A DNA stretch of 64,000 nt from Ciona savignyi (Eukaryota > Chordata > Ascidiacea > Phlebobranchia > Cionidae), in contig CH003245.1 in assembly GCA_000149265.1 (NCBI GenBank), positions 1,162,870-1,226,869 of the forward strand, written 5' to 3'. Positions 49,500-61,127 of this stretch are shown here, piece by piece. A program made the position numbers and the translations under genes. Under the pieces are notes generated by a model that had not been told where the DNA came from, made no database searches, and was given only the letters and a program-made list of their open reading frames with translations. Position 1 is the first letter of the stretch. Each line of letters opens with the position of its first letter.

Positions 49500-49960
49500 T
49501 ACGCATCTTTTCATGTACATAACCTAAAAGCCACCTGCTAATTTCGTTTCTCCTATTCGGCTGGTGATCAGTACATATATAAACTAATCAGCCGCAGCAG
49601 TCATCAAACTTTTAAAATCAATTCCTTCGCGAATACACAAGCGATAAGTATATAGCGGACACTGATATCGTTACATTCATAAAAAAAGGCCTAAAAGAGA
49701 AATTGTTTTAGTCTTATTATACCTTAAACATGGGAACTTTTGTTCAGCAAACAGGTGTCATGTTTGGTATTCAATAAAACCAAAAATCGTAATGCTTCCA
49801 CCTGTTTACGAACAGCTGCAGAATTGTTGTTGATTTTCGCGGCGTCCTGTTTCCAAAACTACCATTGCGCTCAAATATGTGTGGCTCAATAGCGACACCA
49901 AATATTTTATATTGTTTCTGTGTTTTCAATTCGTTTTAGATTATTTTTAAATTGAAAATA

Positions 49961-50258
49961 TAGGATAGGATAGAATATTCATCTTTATCCCTGTGAATGG
50001 GAAAACCAAGTGGGTTAACACACGGGCAATCGTCAGAACACCTCTCGCCCATTGTCGGGTTACCGGAGCTATTGCAGTGTGTTGTATATGATAGACAACG
50101 TTCCTTCAATTTGGTGGAACCCATTAATCCGCTGGGTTTAGGCAATGTCCGTAAAGTGCCTTGCCCAAGGACACAACCGACTAGCTAGCGACCAGTTTCG
50201 CACTTGAAACCTTTCGATTGAAAGGCGACGCACTTAACTGTTAGACCAACGGGCCCGA
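49961..50258 (-). mobile_element. ATCCT-tailed tRNA-SINE, nearly complete
   Basis: Very close to the copy at 21,557-21,856 over the full length, with the 'gggcccgttggtctaacagtt'-type head. The high similarity suggests recent activity. Confidence 0.85.
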
Positions 50259-51108
50259 TATATATGACCTTTATTGGATAAACTTCATAAAAACGGCATT
50301 TTTGTTTTAAGTTAAGCACATGTAAGAGTATATGCGATATATTTTATATTTGGTAAAGAAATAAGACCATATAATTTGATATCATGATACACAACTTACA
50401 ACTTCTATTTTCTGACTGATTTTCAGAAAAATTATTGGCTTTTATCTGAAACCTAGAATGCACAGTGAAATAATAATGATGCAATTTCTTTAAGTATTTA
50501 TGAATCTTTTTGTGGTAAATTTATTTAAGCAACACATTAAGAGGTAGTTATTTTCAGATTTCTTCACCATCCAACAATATACAAGTTCATTCACAAGATA
50601 CACTACGAATGGATTGCTCCCATCAGCATTGCCGCTTACTATGCTCACCCAATTGAACACACCGTATGTCAATTTGTACCTTTTTTTTTGTAACTAATGA
50701 TGAACATTATATTACGGTAAAAAGTAATCAATTGATCCAATTTGTTAATTTGATTACATCAGCAATTAATTAATTTATATTCTGCTTGTTGGAACAATCA
50801 AAAAAGAAAAGTACAATCCGCGCGATAATGATCTCCTACATATTCTGCTTGTTGGAGTGGAAAAAGACATTGTCAATTCCAAATCGCTTACACAAGTACC
50901 GCTAAAGATCGGAGAAGACCTACCGCTGACACCGAAACATCCTTTAAAAATCAACCCTACAATTACTCCGCCACCGACTTATAACACAAAACATGTCCCT
51001 GTTAACCTGACTGTGATATGAAGTGATATGATGATAAACAGCTTTCGTTGAAGTAATGACAAGAATCCTATCCTAAACCGCTTTTAAATTCACTAATCCA
51101 CCGAAAAA

Positions 51109-54100
51109 TTAGGTATCTGGTTGTACTAAGACATTTGCTACGGACCAATGAGGTGTGCCAACGTCGACTAATACCCGGACAAACAGAGAAGTCCATTGAA
51201 CTGACAGAATAGTCGTGTTTAGGTTGGTCAAGCCGTCCACTCCCGCCTTGTCAGACGCAGTTTTCACCCTGTCGTTGACTGTTTCTTCAACGTATGGGTT
51301 AAGAGAGTCTCTTTTGTGCTCTATCATCGTATACCTGCAACGCACAAGTATATATAGGAAGATCATGTTAATCGGGGTGAATGAGCTAACTTGTGATAAG
51401 ATAGTCATGTTGTTTTGTTTACGGGACTTGTTTTTAAACCTTGATTGGGGATCGTTCTTAAGACAGTTTAAATTGAGAATACTGTATATGAGTAGAATAG
51501 AGAAACACTTTAAATAGAGAATACTGCATGAATAGAGAATCACACGACTGTTTGATTCATATTTTATTCTTGAAGATGAAAGAACGCAAGTGATTTGCTT
51601 AAGGACACAACCGACTAGCAAGGGACCACTTGCCAACTTACTATACCCTTCGGCTTTAGGGCGCAACACTTACCCACCAAACTAATCTGTCAAGCAGTTA
51701 CCTGCAAATATTATGGTCCGAATTCCTGCGAATGGACAACCCGTTGACTCTAATCCTGACATTCATATCATCATCCTCACCTCCCCACCCCCAGTATCGA
51801 TTCGAAAACCCATTCGTCTGCGGTAGGGATCAGATGTTAGAATGGCATCAATGGTTAAAAACACATTTATTGTAAGATTAATGAAATGATCAAGAGATAT
51901 GCCTGTAAATGCCAATACATAAAAGTTGTCTTAGTCCAGTGGATTTAATATGTTCTACTACATTAAAGTAACGTGTCAACCACACACAACAAACTATAAT
52001 ATCTCGTTGACCTAGATTGACCTGACGATCGCTCGTGTGATAATGCCACTTGTTTTATTACATTTTTTCAAATAAACATGAATATTCTCTCCTAACCTAC
52101 CTTATCGAATTGGTCTGGAGTAAACATAAGAACGCCTCCCACAGTCATACCACAACACAGAGCATGGTAATTGAACTTGTTCACTGAGCAAGCAAGGTGG
52201 TCGACTAGGTTCGAGCCAGGAATGCATCTGAAATGACTTTGTTAACGAAAATGAAAAGTTTAACTTCAACTGGACTAGTATGAGATTCTCAAATACAGTT
52301 TTCCTATTTAAAAAAAGTGGATGGGTATAAGTTATATACCAGTAGCACAGAATAAGAATGGGTTCGATAATCATGTATGTTGAAACGCAGAGGTCATAAC
52401 ACAGGCAAGCGTAATAATATACTTTGTAAACTGTTGCGCCACAAAAGCGATAGGACTGTCACTCAAAATCCGGCAAGTCTTAGATTTTTTGCAATTTATA
52501 ATTGAAGCCTGAACCTCAAAACTGCCTAAACTCAAAACCCTCCAAATTTTTACTTAACATTTTTAAGCTGATACCCTCCGTACATCGAAAAGAATTTCCA
52601 AACAAAACAGCTTGCAGATGCACAATCAACCACTTTATTTCAAAAGCACTACTTCACTATTACATAACTTAACAGCAAAATAAGAACACCGGCGAGCGGC
52701 CTAGCATATGCTGCTTTCAACCAAACGAACATTGGGGAATCACCACTAGTGTGACTCATCAAAACACTTGTTTAAATACAATGACTAAGCAAGGGTACCA
52801 CTCGTCACATCCTGCCACGCATAAAGGTTTATTAATTGGTTAAGGCATTTTTATGTGTCATATATATTTTATTTTATTTTTCAACACCTTATGATTTTTA
52901 ACTTGCCAGAAAAGGTTCTAAAATCAAAAACGTTAACTTACCCAAACATTGTAGGTTTAAGCATGATAGCATATATGCTTGTACCATTACGATTTTTCGC
53001 ATCAACCAACAATTTCAAACCTATACGGGTTAAATTTACTGTATTTCATTTTTCAATATTGTTTTTTAAGACATTGTTTGATAAACCGCGTATAACCTAA
53101 TGATTCAAGAGTTTGGATGTAAAAGGTTAGGGTAAAAACTGTAACCGTCCAATTGTGCAGGTTTTTGTACAAACGACTTAGTTAACGCTTCCTGAGGTCA
53201 GTATTTAATTTAAAGCTGTAGCAAACCAGCCAACCGGTTATATCGTATCAACCATATATAAAGCAACGTCTCGTTTGTGTTATACAAACCTTCATTATTT
53301 CACCTACGAGGGTAAACAAGAGTAATCTAATTTAAAAATCAACCCAATTAAGTAAGACATATACGTTAAGGGGATAAATATTAGAATAGATTGGGCTATA
53401 AAGGTGTGCCGGTTAATACTGTCCGGTAATTTATTTTATTGTAATTCACGTTTCACTGAACTTGGATACCATAACGTTAACCATGCCTTTGGAATCTTAT
53501 CTACCGTGACTTGTGGTATGCTCGAACCCACTCGCTAGCAAGTCGATTGCGTATATTCGGATATTTGTATTGGGGTATATTAAAAGGAATGCTAAAAAAC
53601 ATTAAATCAAATGATTTATTCTAAAACTATAACAATGTCTTTAACATATACAACACACTACAATAGCTTCGGAAATCTGACGGTGGGCACGAGGTAATCT
53701 AACTATTGCACTGTTGAAACGTATTTTAAAATACCCCACTTGTGTAGTATAGTGACCTGTTAAGTGCTATTAACGACACAAATTTCAATTACTGATGCCT
53801 AGTTGCTATTCCGACCGTGTGGCCGAATGGTTGACGTGTCCGATACAAATACCAACTTCGATACAAAAACGGTTTTACTCACGATCCTATCATAGGTTTG
53901 AAACTAATAATGGTAACACAAATACTTAATATACAAACAACACAGTAGGTTACAAACACTGCGTAGGATTGGATTTTCACGATAATTATGGTCGTCGGTA
54001 GACCACAACGTTTGCGCATAAAATATCAATACGCGGCGGGGAAACCCGTACAAAATTAGCATAAAATTTCATAGTTATAAGAGCTTCATTAAAAATTCTT

Positions 54101-57100
54101 GTTTATCCCCGTAAATGGGATAACGCATAAGGCGTTACCACAAGGGTAATCGTTAGATTACCTTGCGCCTACCATCGGGTTACCGGAACTATTATACAGT
54201 GTGTTGTATACTATTGTAACGTTTAATTAGTAGAACCAATTAATCGATCGGGCTCAGGCGATTTCCTCTAAGTGTTTTCTTGCCCAAGGACACCAAGCAA
54301 CCAGCCAGCAACCAGTTTTAAACCAACATCCCTGGAAAGGCAACGCACTTCCCGATCAGGGCAATTGGTTAGACAAATACTGAATGTAAGCTAAAATGGC
54401 AAAGAACTTACGCGTACATATTCTTGTCGTTTTCCGGCATCATATCTACGTCATGGAATACGTAACAATCAAAGGAATTATTATGTTTCCGACTTTCATT
54501 GAAAGCGAAGTAATACCCGGTATTCATCAGGCGTCCTTTGTTGAACGTACCGTTTCCAGACTGTTCGATTACGAATATCTGAAAACTGTAGAATGACCAA
54601 GGTAACCGTGGAAAATGTTAGGTTAAAGTAAATTTTAACTGTCGTACGTGGAACGGCACAAAATGGACGCTTTTTCGGTTTAAAAGGTTTAAATGCCAAA
54701 TCAAAATATCTCGATTCAGTAATTCAAATGTTCCTTTTAAAACATAGAGTCACTTATGGAGTTAAATACAGTGTAATTATTTACCTAGTGTTATTTAAAA
54801 AGTGATAAAATACTTAATACATTGTCTTTGGTTAAATGATAACATATAAAAAGTAATTAAATATTCAATTTACTGTACTAGATACTAGGGGTATCTGAAT
54901 GTACTTGAATAAAAGTGCGTTGGCAAGGCACCTAAAGTTCATCTCGTATATGAAATATGACAGTACAATCGTCAGTGACCCGACCTATTGCTAGTGTGTT
55001 GTTTATGATTAAGATGTACCTTTAGTTCTAGCAGAAAAGCTACTTTTAAAGAAATGTCTCAATTATACATAACACACAACAATAGCCCCGGTAACCCGAC
55101 GGTGGGCGGGGGGTTAATATGGCGATTACATCTGAAATAACACCTCTTGCGTTTTGCTATTCATGGGGATAAAACATGACTATCCCAATATATTCTTTTT
55201 AAAGGTTGTATGACTGAATGGTAAGCGCAACCGATTAATATGCAGAATTTAATACAGTATATGAACGGACTTAATGATAGCCACCTTCTTGGCTGACATA
55301 AAATATATAAATAAAAGAGTAATAAGCCGGATATGAAAAAAATAACCTTTTTCAAGAAAAGGATAAAACAATATGTGTTATTTCTCCTAAAAAGGTTGCA
55401 TAATAATACACTTTTATTTAAGTTAAACTTGTTTTGTAGAATATTTGCTCTGTGTATATTGTTAATACAGTAAACATTAGTATCAGGGTAAACAGTGCGT
55501 TTGTGACGAAATAAACTAATGACAATGAAGGAAATGACATCATAAAAATCCCTTTAATTACGGTGTAACCTTACAGCTTTTCTAGAAACTGAACCCTTTA
55601 AATGCAAAACGTTTAGTTGTTATTGATAAACATTTGTACCTGTTTTGATATTAATTTATGTGATAACAAATTAAAGAAAACTGTTTACATGTCTCGTAAC
55701 ATTTTGAGTGGGTTAGCGCGTACGATACATATACCACCGGTTCTGTATAAAAACGGTTTTAGTGACAAGCCTATAATGGGCTAGAAATTTGGCAAAAAAA
55801 CAAACTTAAACTTTACCTTAAGATGCTTAAATGTGTTAAAATGAATTAACCCACATATATGGTTAATGTAGGGGACATACAAATGTACTGTGACGCCAAT
55901 TAAGCGTTTATTCGGCGATACGTGCAATTGTTAAACTCGGTCAAGCAATATGATTCACAATGCAATTGTGTGCTACTGTTTTGTTTGAACCAGACTTAAG
56001 TAGTTTCTATGACACAATTGCCAAATTGCGTTAATTATAAATGTTAATTTATTTAAATATAAACAAAGTTTCAACATTATAGAATAGTATGTTTTTCGGT
56101 GAGCAGAATCTAATGTGTCCTTAGTAGAAAAGCTTGACATATAAGCATTAAATGTTTTAGTTTTTACATAGACTTCCCCTTATCGTACCATGTGTAAATA
56201 GATAGGACAGGATAATCATATTTTACTTCCATCGCGGAAAGCCGTCAGATTACATCATCTACTGAAAGGTTGGTTACTAGTGTGTTGTATATGATTGAGA
56301 AGTTTGTACTGTATTAGTTAACCCTATAAATATAAAATGTTAGGCGATGTCGAATTAGTTTTTCAACCTTAAGATAGAACCTGCAAGCACCGTGGGTTTC
56401 GATCAATCAATCACCATATAGTGGGTAACTTATTAAAGGAGTTTTCCCTATTTAAACATTGTTTCATTTTAATAAAACACAAAAGCGGGTTTAATAAAAT
56501 AACCAAATCTATTAATGATAGCCTATTAAACATAAGACTTCTCAGTTGAGTGTTAACAAAGATATATCGTAAAGTAAAGTAATCGATTAATTAATGAAGT
56601 ATTTAGGGACTACTTTAACATGCAACTTCGTTCCTTGCATTTTTTTAGGTGTAACCAGTAATTAACAAAAATATCTTTATTTTCCCTGTTTAGGTGAATT
56701 GCTTTTGGCGGCAAACCTTAAATTTTTAAAACTAATAATGACCAACATTTATCATTACGTTTAAAGCATATATTATAACTGGTTTTAAAGATTTTGGACT
56801 ACCATGTTTGTCATTCAACAGTTGGTCTATGATGTACTGTAGAGTTGGTACTTACCTTGCATGCTGTCTTTTCAGAAAGGGGTGAAGTCTCCCGAGTAAA
56901 TATTGTAGATGTTCCTCTCTGTCCCGAAAAGGGATGATTATCGCAATTTTTAGCTCCGGTTTGCAATATCGGGGCCGGAATAAATAAAAACTCGGCACTG
57001 CAATATGTCCATGCTCTTGTTGTACTGCTTTGTATTCTACTTCTAGTCCTTCTAAGTCCGTTTTTAGAGCCCCGACTAAAGGCATTTGAAAGGAATTGCA

Positions 57101-57313
57101 CGATATTGTAGATTGAGTTGTGGCCTCTGATGTCGTAGTGGAGTACACGGTAGAGTTCAAGCTGTTTCCAACGGTACTGTTTGCAATGTCCCTGAACTCC
57201 AAACTTGATTTTCGCTTTGCTAATCTGTTTATCTTAAAAGACCAGAACACCATTATCATTAGCACGGCTGTTGAAAATAGACATAAAAGCCGCAGGATTT
57301 TCAACGGCTTCAT
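51109..57313 (-). CDS. B4GALT: Beta-1,4-galactosyltransferase family enzyme (type II Golgi membrane protein)
   Basis: Exons (minus): 57313-56856, 54585-54412, 52227-52101, 51817-51702, 51334-51109. Phases close and the product is about 366 residues. It transfers galactose from UDP-Gal to terminal GlcNAc or a related acceptor (GT7 family). A short cytosolic tail and one N-terminal signal anchor (about residues 8-26, LRLLCLFSTAVLMIMVFW) are followed by a Ser/Thr-rich stem with NST sequons. Catalytic-domain motifs: CKPELKIAIIIPFRDREEHL, FNKGRLMNTGY, the DVD metal/UDP motif at 198-200, WGWGGEDDD at about 262-270, and MIEHKRD (His about 298). The C-terminal VDVGTP also fits. Exon 2 must use the acceptor ending at 54,586 rather than the TTTTCAG a few bases later; only the former keeps frame. 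Which vertebrate paralogue it matches cannot be told by eye. Intron ends next to exons 3 and 4 are built from or abut SINEs. Confidence 0.93.
51590..51691 (-). mobile_element. SINE head fragment next to a B4GALT donor
   Basis: Contains ttaaggacacaaccgactag and the head caccaaactaatctgtca. In gene sense it starts about 10 bases after the exon 4 donor. Confidence 0.7.
51931..52100 (+). mobile_element. ATCCT-tailed SINE, 3' half, tail forming a splice donor
   Basis: Contains gtccagtggatttaatatgt, gacctgacgatcgctcgtgt, aataaacatgaatattctct and tail cctaacctac. On minus the tail reads GTAGGTTAGG and is the donor of B4GALT exon 3. Confidence 0.75.
53640..53710 (+). mobile_element. SINE middle fragment
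   Basis: Only atatacaacacactacaata, then gcttcgg and ggtgggcacgaggtaatct are kept, in the B4GALT intron between exons 2 and 3. Confidence 0.7.
53812..53908 (+). mobile_element. Second tRNA-derived repeat family, copy 4 (best head)
   Basis: cgaccgtgtggccgaatggt is a clear Leu/Ser-tRNA-like A-box region, followed by tgtccgatacaaatacc and a B-box-like ggtttgaaactaat. The spacer between the boxes is longer than in a simple tRNA. Confidence 0.7.
54098..54366 (-). mobile_element. ATCCT-type tRNA-SINE, diverged
   Basis: Contains tgtttatccccgtaaatgg, then ttgcgcctaccatcgggtta, ttgcccaaggacacc and a worn head (ggaaaggcaacgcacttccc). Sense to B4GALT, head about 45 bases after the exon 2 donor. Confidence 0.75.
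55057..55192 (+). mobile_element. SINE 3' part
   Basis: Contains acacacaacaatagccccgg, taacccgacggtgggcg and ttcatggggataaaacatga, with a worn tail. Confidence 0.75.
55690..55794 (+). mobile_element. Second tRNA-derived repeat family, copy 5
   Basis: Contains gagtgggttagcgcgtacga, tacatataccaccggttctg and acggttttagtgacaagcc, ending in gggctagaaatttggc. The A-box is more worn than in copy 4. Confidence 0.55.
56203..56352 (-). mobile_element. SINE, heavily diverged
   Basis: Contains acaggataatcatattttac, agccgtcagattacatc, tagtgtgttgtatatgattg and ttaggcgatgtcg. Confidence 0.55.
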
Positions 57314-58975
57314 TTTTACGTTTACTTTTTATCGGTTGTTCTCATAAAGTTACACTTTATTCGACATGACTCTGCCATGCCACGTCCACGGTAACTTCCC
57401 ATAGCAGTCATCACAGGAAGATTCGCTCGATTCGTTCACACGTATGATGCACCGAGTTGCCTTTCTCTTACGTTTCTCTTTCTCTCGATTTTAATTTACA
57501 AATCTAGGTTTGACAACAAAACGTAGTTTAATTGTACCGTAGTTCACTCCGTTCCTGTATTGCTTACTATTCTTATACCTATGTTTGACAGGGGCATATG
57601 CTATTTAATGTGTTTGGCTGTAGAACTTTCCATATTACACCGTAATTAGAATATAACCTTTGCCCCATTGTCGTTTTGCCCCCTTTTTACTCTCTTTTAT
57701 AAATTTTAATTTAATTTAGTTGTATTTTTAAATTGCATTGATAATGTGTTGACACTGTAAATTAGTTTCTAATAAGCAACCATGCTTAAACTAAACATTA
57801 AGCTGTAAATTTTAATTTACAATTACAAGTGAATACAGACAAATATACGTAAGTTAGCCATTAATATTCCAAATAGTTCTAACCTTTGGAATCTACGGGC
57901 GTCGGTAGACATCCAAGTGCCAACTTAGTTCTTTACATTGTGTGTACCGCTGTGGTGTTGCGTGGGTGACACAATTCACATCTGTCTGTACCAACAAAGT
58001 ACACAACATTTTGTCATTACTTTAACGATCAAAGTAATGACAAGTTGACTTATTAACTATTTCCAATCACAACCTAAGTATCAGTAACACCATAGCTCAT
58101 TTGTCATAATCTATTTCCCGACAGTTTTTCTTAATCTAAAGTAAGTTAAAGGAAAAATATTTCTTTTGTGCATTTTATTTTTAATCGCAAAACGTGTTAC
58201 CAGGTATAAAATATTGCTACAGGATACACAGAGTTCATTTCCTGTCCAAAGTTCCAGTCACAATGCAACACAAATGTTAAACTGGTTTAGCCTTGTACAT
58301 AAAACATATATGTGTCATTGGTTTTAAAACAAAGAAATGGATTATTAAGAACGGTGTAAATTGTAACAAGTTTATGTTGTTTCACCCTTCATTCGCTTAA
58401 AAATACAAATAAGACGGTTCACCAGTTGTTAGAAAAAATGGACGCACCCCCAAAATAAACACAATAGATGTTTATTCATTGTGTGGGCTATTTAATTATC
58501 TAAAATACAAAACAAGTAATAAAACAAATAACTTTCGTTAAGGTACTATTAAAGGAATAGTGTATCGCCTCTGCGGGGTGCGGTATTGATTTTACTCCTA
58601 CATGTTATTTCCCTATAAGTAATACGTGATCATTACAACTGCATTTATATATATAGCATATATTTCCCGGCACATGAATCTTTCTTGTGTTGAATGAACG
58701 TTCACTGCAGACAAGACGCACAATATTGTGTCGACTTCCTAAATCGAAACGAAGGCGTCGTTACCGATTCCGTTTATATGCATTTCGTGGTTTTCGCGTT
58801 TAGCCTTTTTCTTTTGTGGGTTTCGATCCCACGGCCGCCTTTCTCGGGATAACTCTTCAAAATATTATATATTTTCGGTATGATAACTCTCTTCGACTGT
58901 ATAAAGTCGCCAGAAGGAAACTTGTAGTCCGACAGTTTTGTTTAGTGTGCCAAATTGAGCCAAATTTTTAGCCAA

Positions 58976-59145
58976 ATTGTTGCAGTTTCGAACCTGATCG
59001 CTACCTAGTGGGTTGTGTCCTTGGGCAATGCACTTAATTAACGGACATTGCCTGAACTTAGTGGATTATTAGTTTTTACTCAATTGAAGGAGCGTATAAA
59101 TCACACATAACACAGTGCAATAGCTTCGGTAATCATAGGTATTTT
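58976..59145 (+). mobile_element. ATCCT-type SINE, head and tail worn
   Basis: Contains gttgcagtttcgaacctg, ttgtgtccttgggcaatgca, ggacattgcctgaacttagt and cacagtgcaatagcttcggt, then breaks off. Confidence 0.75.
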
Positions 59146-59457
59146 TTCTCATTGGTACAGTGGCGGCTATACCGCACTAACATTTACCAAATCTAATCTC
59201 AATAGGAGCAGCTATTCTATTGCTATGATCAAAAGAAGCTAATTATTTAGAAAAATATAATACCGTTTTGGTTTTTAAAGTCTAGGGGAATCCCCCAGTT
59301 TTTTTTAATGTTTTTGTTTTTGCATATCTAAACCGTGTTATCTAACAAATGGCAAAGTTTCATTGCGTTTCCACTGCCAACTTAAGCGATTTTAAAGAAT
59401 GTTTGGAAAAACCATTTTTTAGGAAATACAAATGTAACATGGATAATATTTAAAGTC

Positions 59458-59754
59458 GACAAATTAGTCTGTTGGTTAAGTGCGTCGCCTTTCAGCCGAA
59501 GGGTTGCAGGTACGAAACTGGTCGTTTACTAGTAAGTTGTGTCCTTGGGCAAGGTACTTGTCATTGCCTGAACAGCTGAACTCAGTAGATTAATGTGTTC
59601 TACCAAGTTAAAAGAACGTGGGAATCATACACAACACACTGCAATAGCTCCGGTAACTCAACAGTAGGCGCGAGGTGATCTGACGATTGCCCGTGTGTTA
59701 ACCCCCTTGGTTTTCCCATTCACGGGGATAAACATGAATATATCATCCTATCCT
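59458..59754 (+). mobile_element. ATCCT-tailed tRNA-SINE, complete
   Basis: Head gacaaattagtctgttggtt, B-box-like gttgcaggtacgaaactgg, then full body to ggggataaacatgaatatat and tail catcctatcc. A well-preserved plus-strand reference copy. Confidence 0.85.
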
Positions 59755-60193
59755 TGCATACAATTTTTATGTTTTGCCTGAGTCGATTGTAATAATACTT
59801 TTTGTTCCATGCGGCCAATTATAATTTGTAAGTTAGTATCTGCAGTAATCTTTAAATTTGTTTGTAATTTGGACTTTAATTAATAATATGCATGTATGAC
59901 TTAGTAACTGTTCTATTTAAATAAGGGCTAATGGTAAAAATCACCCTAGAATTCGTTAATCGTCGTAAATCTTTGACGTAAACCGTTAATCAGTACGTAT
60001 TGTGTTGTTACTGTTGAAAGGATAACTAAAAGAACCGTGGAAACTATTGTGTGTTGGCTAATGAATACGTTTAGACTTGAAGCCACTTTAAACAAGGCTT
60101 CCAGCCGAAAATTGAAGTTGCACGTCCTGGGTCGGAACTATGGAACGATCGCTGGTCTTTATTACCCTTAGCAGCAACGTAAAGGCTGTAGGA

Positions 60194-60373
60194 CAGTGGT
60201 TCTCAACTATTTAACTCATGGACTATTTTCAAGCTGACCTAAATATACGCAGACTATGGGTATGAAAAATAGAGTTTCCATAATTTTCACCTAACAATAT
60301 CAACTGTGCGAGCGGACTCGTCCAGGCCCTTCTATGGACTCAAGAGTCCACGGACTCGGGTTGAAAAACACTT
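60194..60373. mobile_element. hAT-like MITE (~180 bases)
   Basis: Starts CAGTGGTTCTCAAC and ends GGGTTGAAAAACACTT; the ends are imperfect inverted repeats of the hAT 'CAGTGGTTCTCAA' type. No coding capacity. An 8-base target duplication is not obvious. Confidence 0.65.
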
Positions 60374-60654
60374 CTATATATACGGTCACCGTATCTAGAT
60401 TGTTAACCAGACCCTACATAAACCTTTAGCAATATTTTCTCTATTGTTTGCTGAAAGTCTAATGTACATTTCATTCTATACGTGATTTTCACTTCTTTAT
60501 CTTGAGAACACGGGACAAAAACGGCAAACGGCATTCTTCGTTAAAACACTTCTATTAGATAATTTATTATTAGACAGGCGTGGTCGACAAACCTAATCAA
60601 TTACGTAAAAACAGTATTTAAATCAAAATTACTACATTTATAACGCGGATCCTT

Positions 60655-60786
60655 TTTGTATAGCCCGTTAATCCACTGGTTCAGGCGATGTCAGTTAAGT
60701 GGTTAATGCAGAATAACAACCCATTATCTAGCAACCAGTTCTAATCCAACGTTTCGTTTAAAAGACGACGCAATGTTCCACCAAAC
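60655..60786 (-). mobile_element. SINE head fragment
   Basis: Contains cccgttaatccactggttca, tctagcaaccagttctaat and aaaagacgacgcaatgttcc. Confidence 0.6.
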
Positions 60787-60956
60787 TTTTAGCTAAAAAC
60801 TCCAACACGGGCATACATAGATAAAATAAATCCAACGCCGTATCCAGTTATCGGGTGGAATACATACGTTAAAAGATCGGTTGAAACATTTACTTTTGGT
60901 TTCAAGTGATTAATATTAATTGATAAAGGAGGAATCTCTACGAACATCCGTACTAC

Positions 60957-60962
60957 TTTATT
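60957..60962 (-). other. Candidate poly(A) signal for the SLC5 gene
   Basis: TTTATT on plus (AATAAA on minus) lies about 165 bases beyond the stop at 61,128-61,130. Confidence 0.4.
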
Positions 60963-61127
60963 AGTTTGTCGACAATTTTTCTCAGTACAGAAACCCGACA
61001 TAGGGAACCCAATTGTTCTGCATGAAGAAATATAGAGCGGGCAATCAAAGGGTGTTTAAATATAGTGGCGGTTGACACGTGCTTGACACCTTATCATATT
61101 GAGCGCACTTTATAGTACAACAAATTA

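Larger units (their letters stand above)
48615..51108. other. Intergenic, NEK1 5' flank to B4GALT 3' end
   Basis: The NEK1 promoter region must lie just right of 48,614. Further on are a short imperfect palindrome with GGCTTCATGCCTATATATGAAG near 48,860, an unclassified TIR element inserted in a SINE (49,093-49,468), and a nearly complete ATCCT-tailed SINE (49,961-50,258). The rest is AT-rich. No gene is supported. Confidence 0.5.
57314..61127. other. Intergenic, B4GALT 5' flank to SLC5 3' end
   Basis: No gene is supported. Contents: a SINE lacking its head and tail (about 58,976-59,145), a complete SINE (59,458-59,754), a hAT-like MITE (about 60,194-60,373), a SINE head fragment (60,655-60,786) and a candidate poly(A) signal for the SLC5 gene. 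The first 1.6 kb, upstream of B4GALT, is unique AT-rich sequence. Confidence 0.5.

Noticed and set aside
49186-49527. 113-codon open frame at 49.2-49.5 kb
   Set aside because: It lies almost wholly within the TIR element and runs out through the SINE tail. No domain; chance frame.
53815-53906. Possible functional tRNA gene (clear A-box)
   Set aside because: No acceptor-stem pairing is seen, the B-box is degenerate (GGTTTGAAACT) and related copies occur at four other sites, so it is a repeat.
60789-61001. Minus-strand open frame of 70 codons past the SLC5 stop
   Set aside because: The SLC5 frame terminates at 61,128 and this frame has no acceptor joining it in phase and no domain resemblance. 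It is probably 3' flank.
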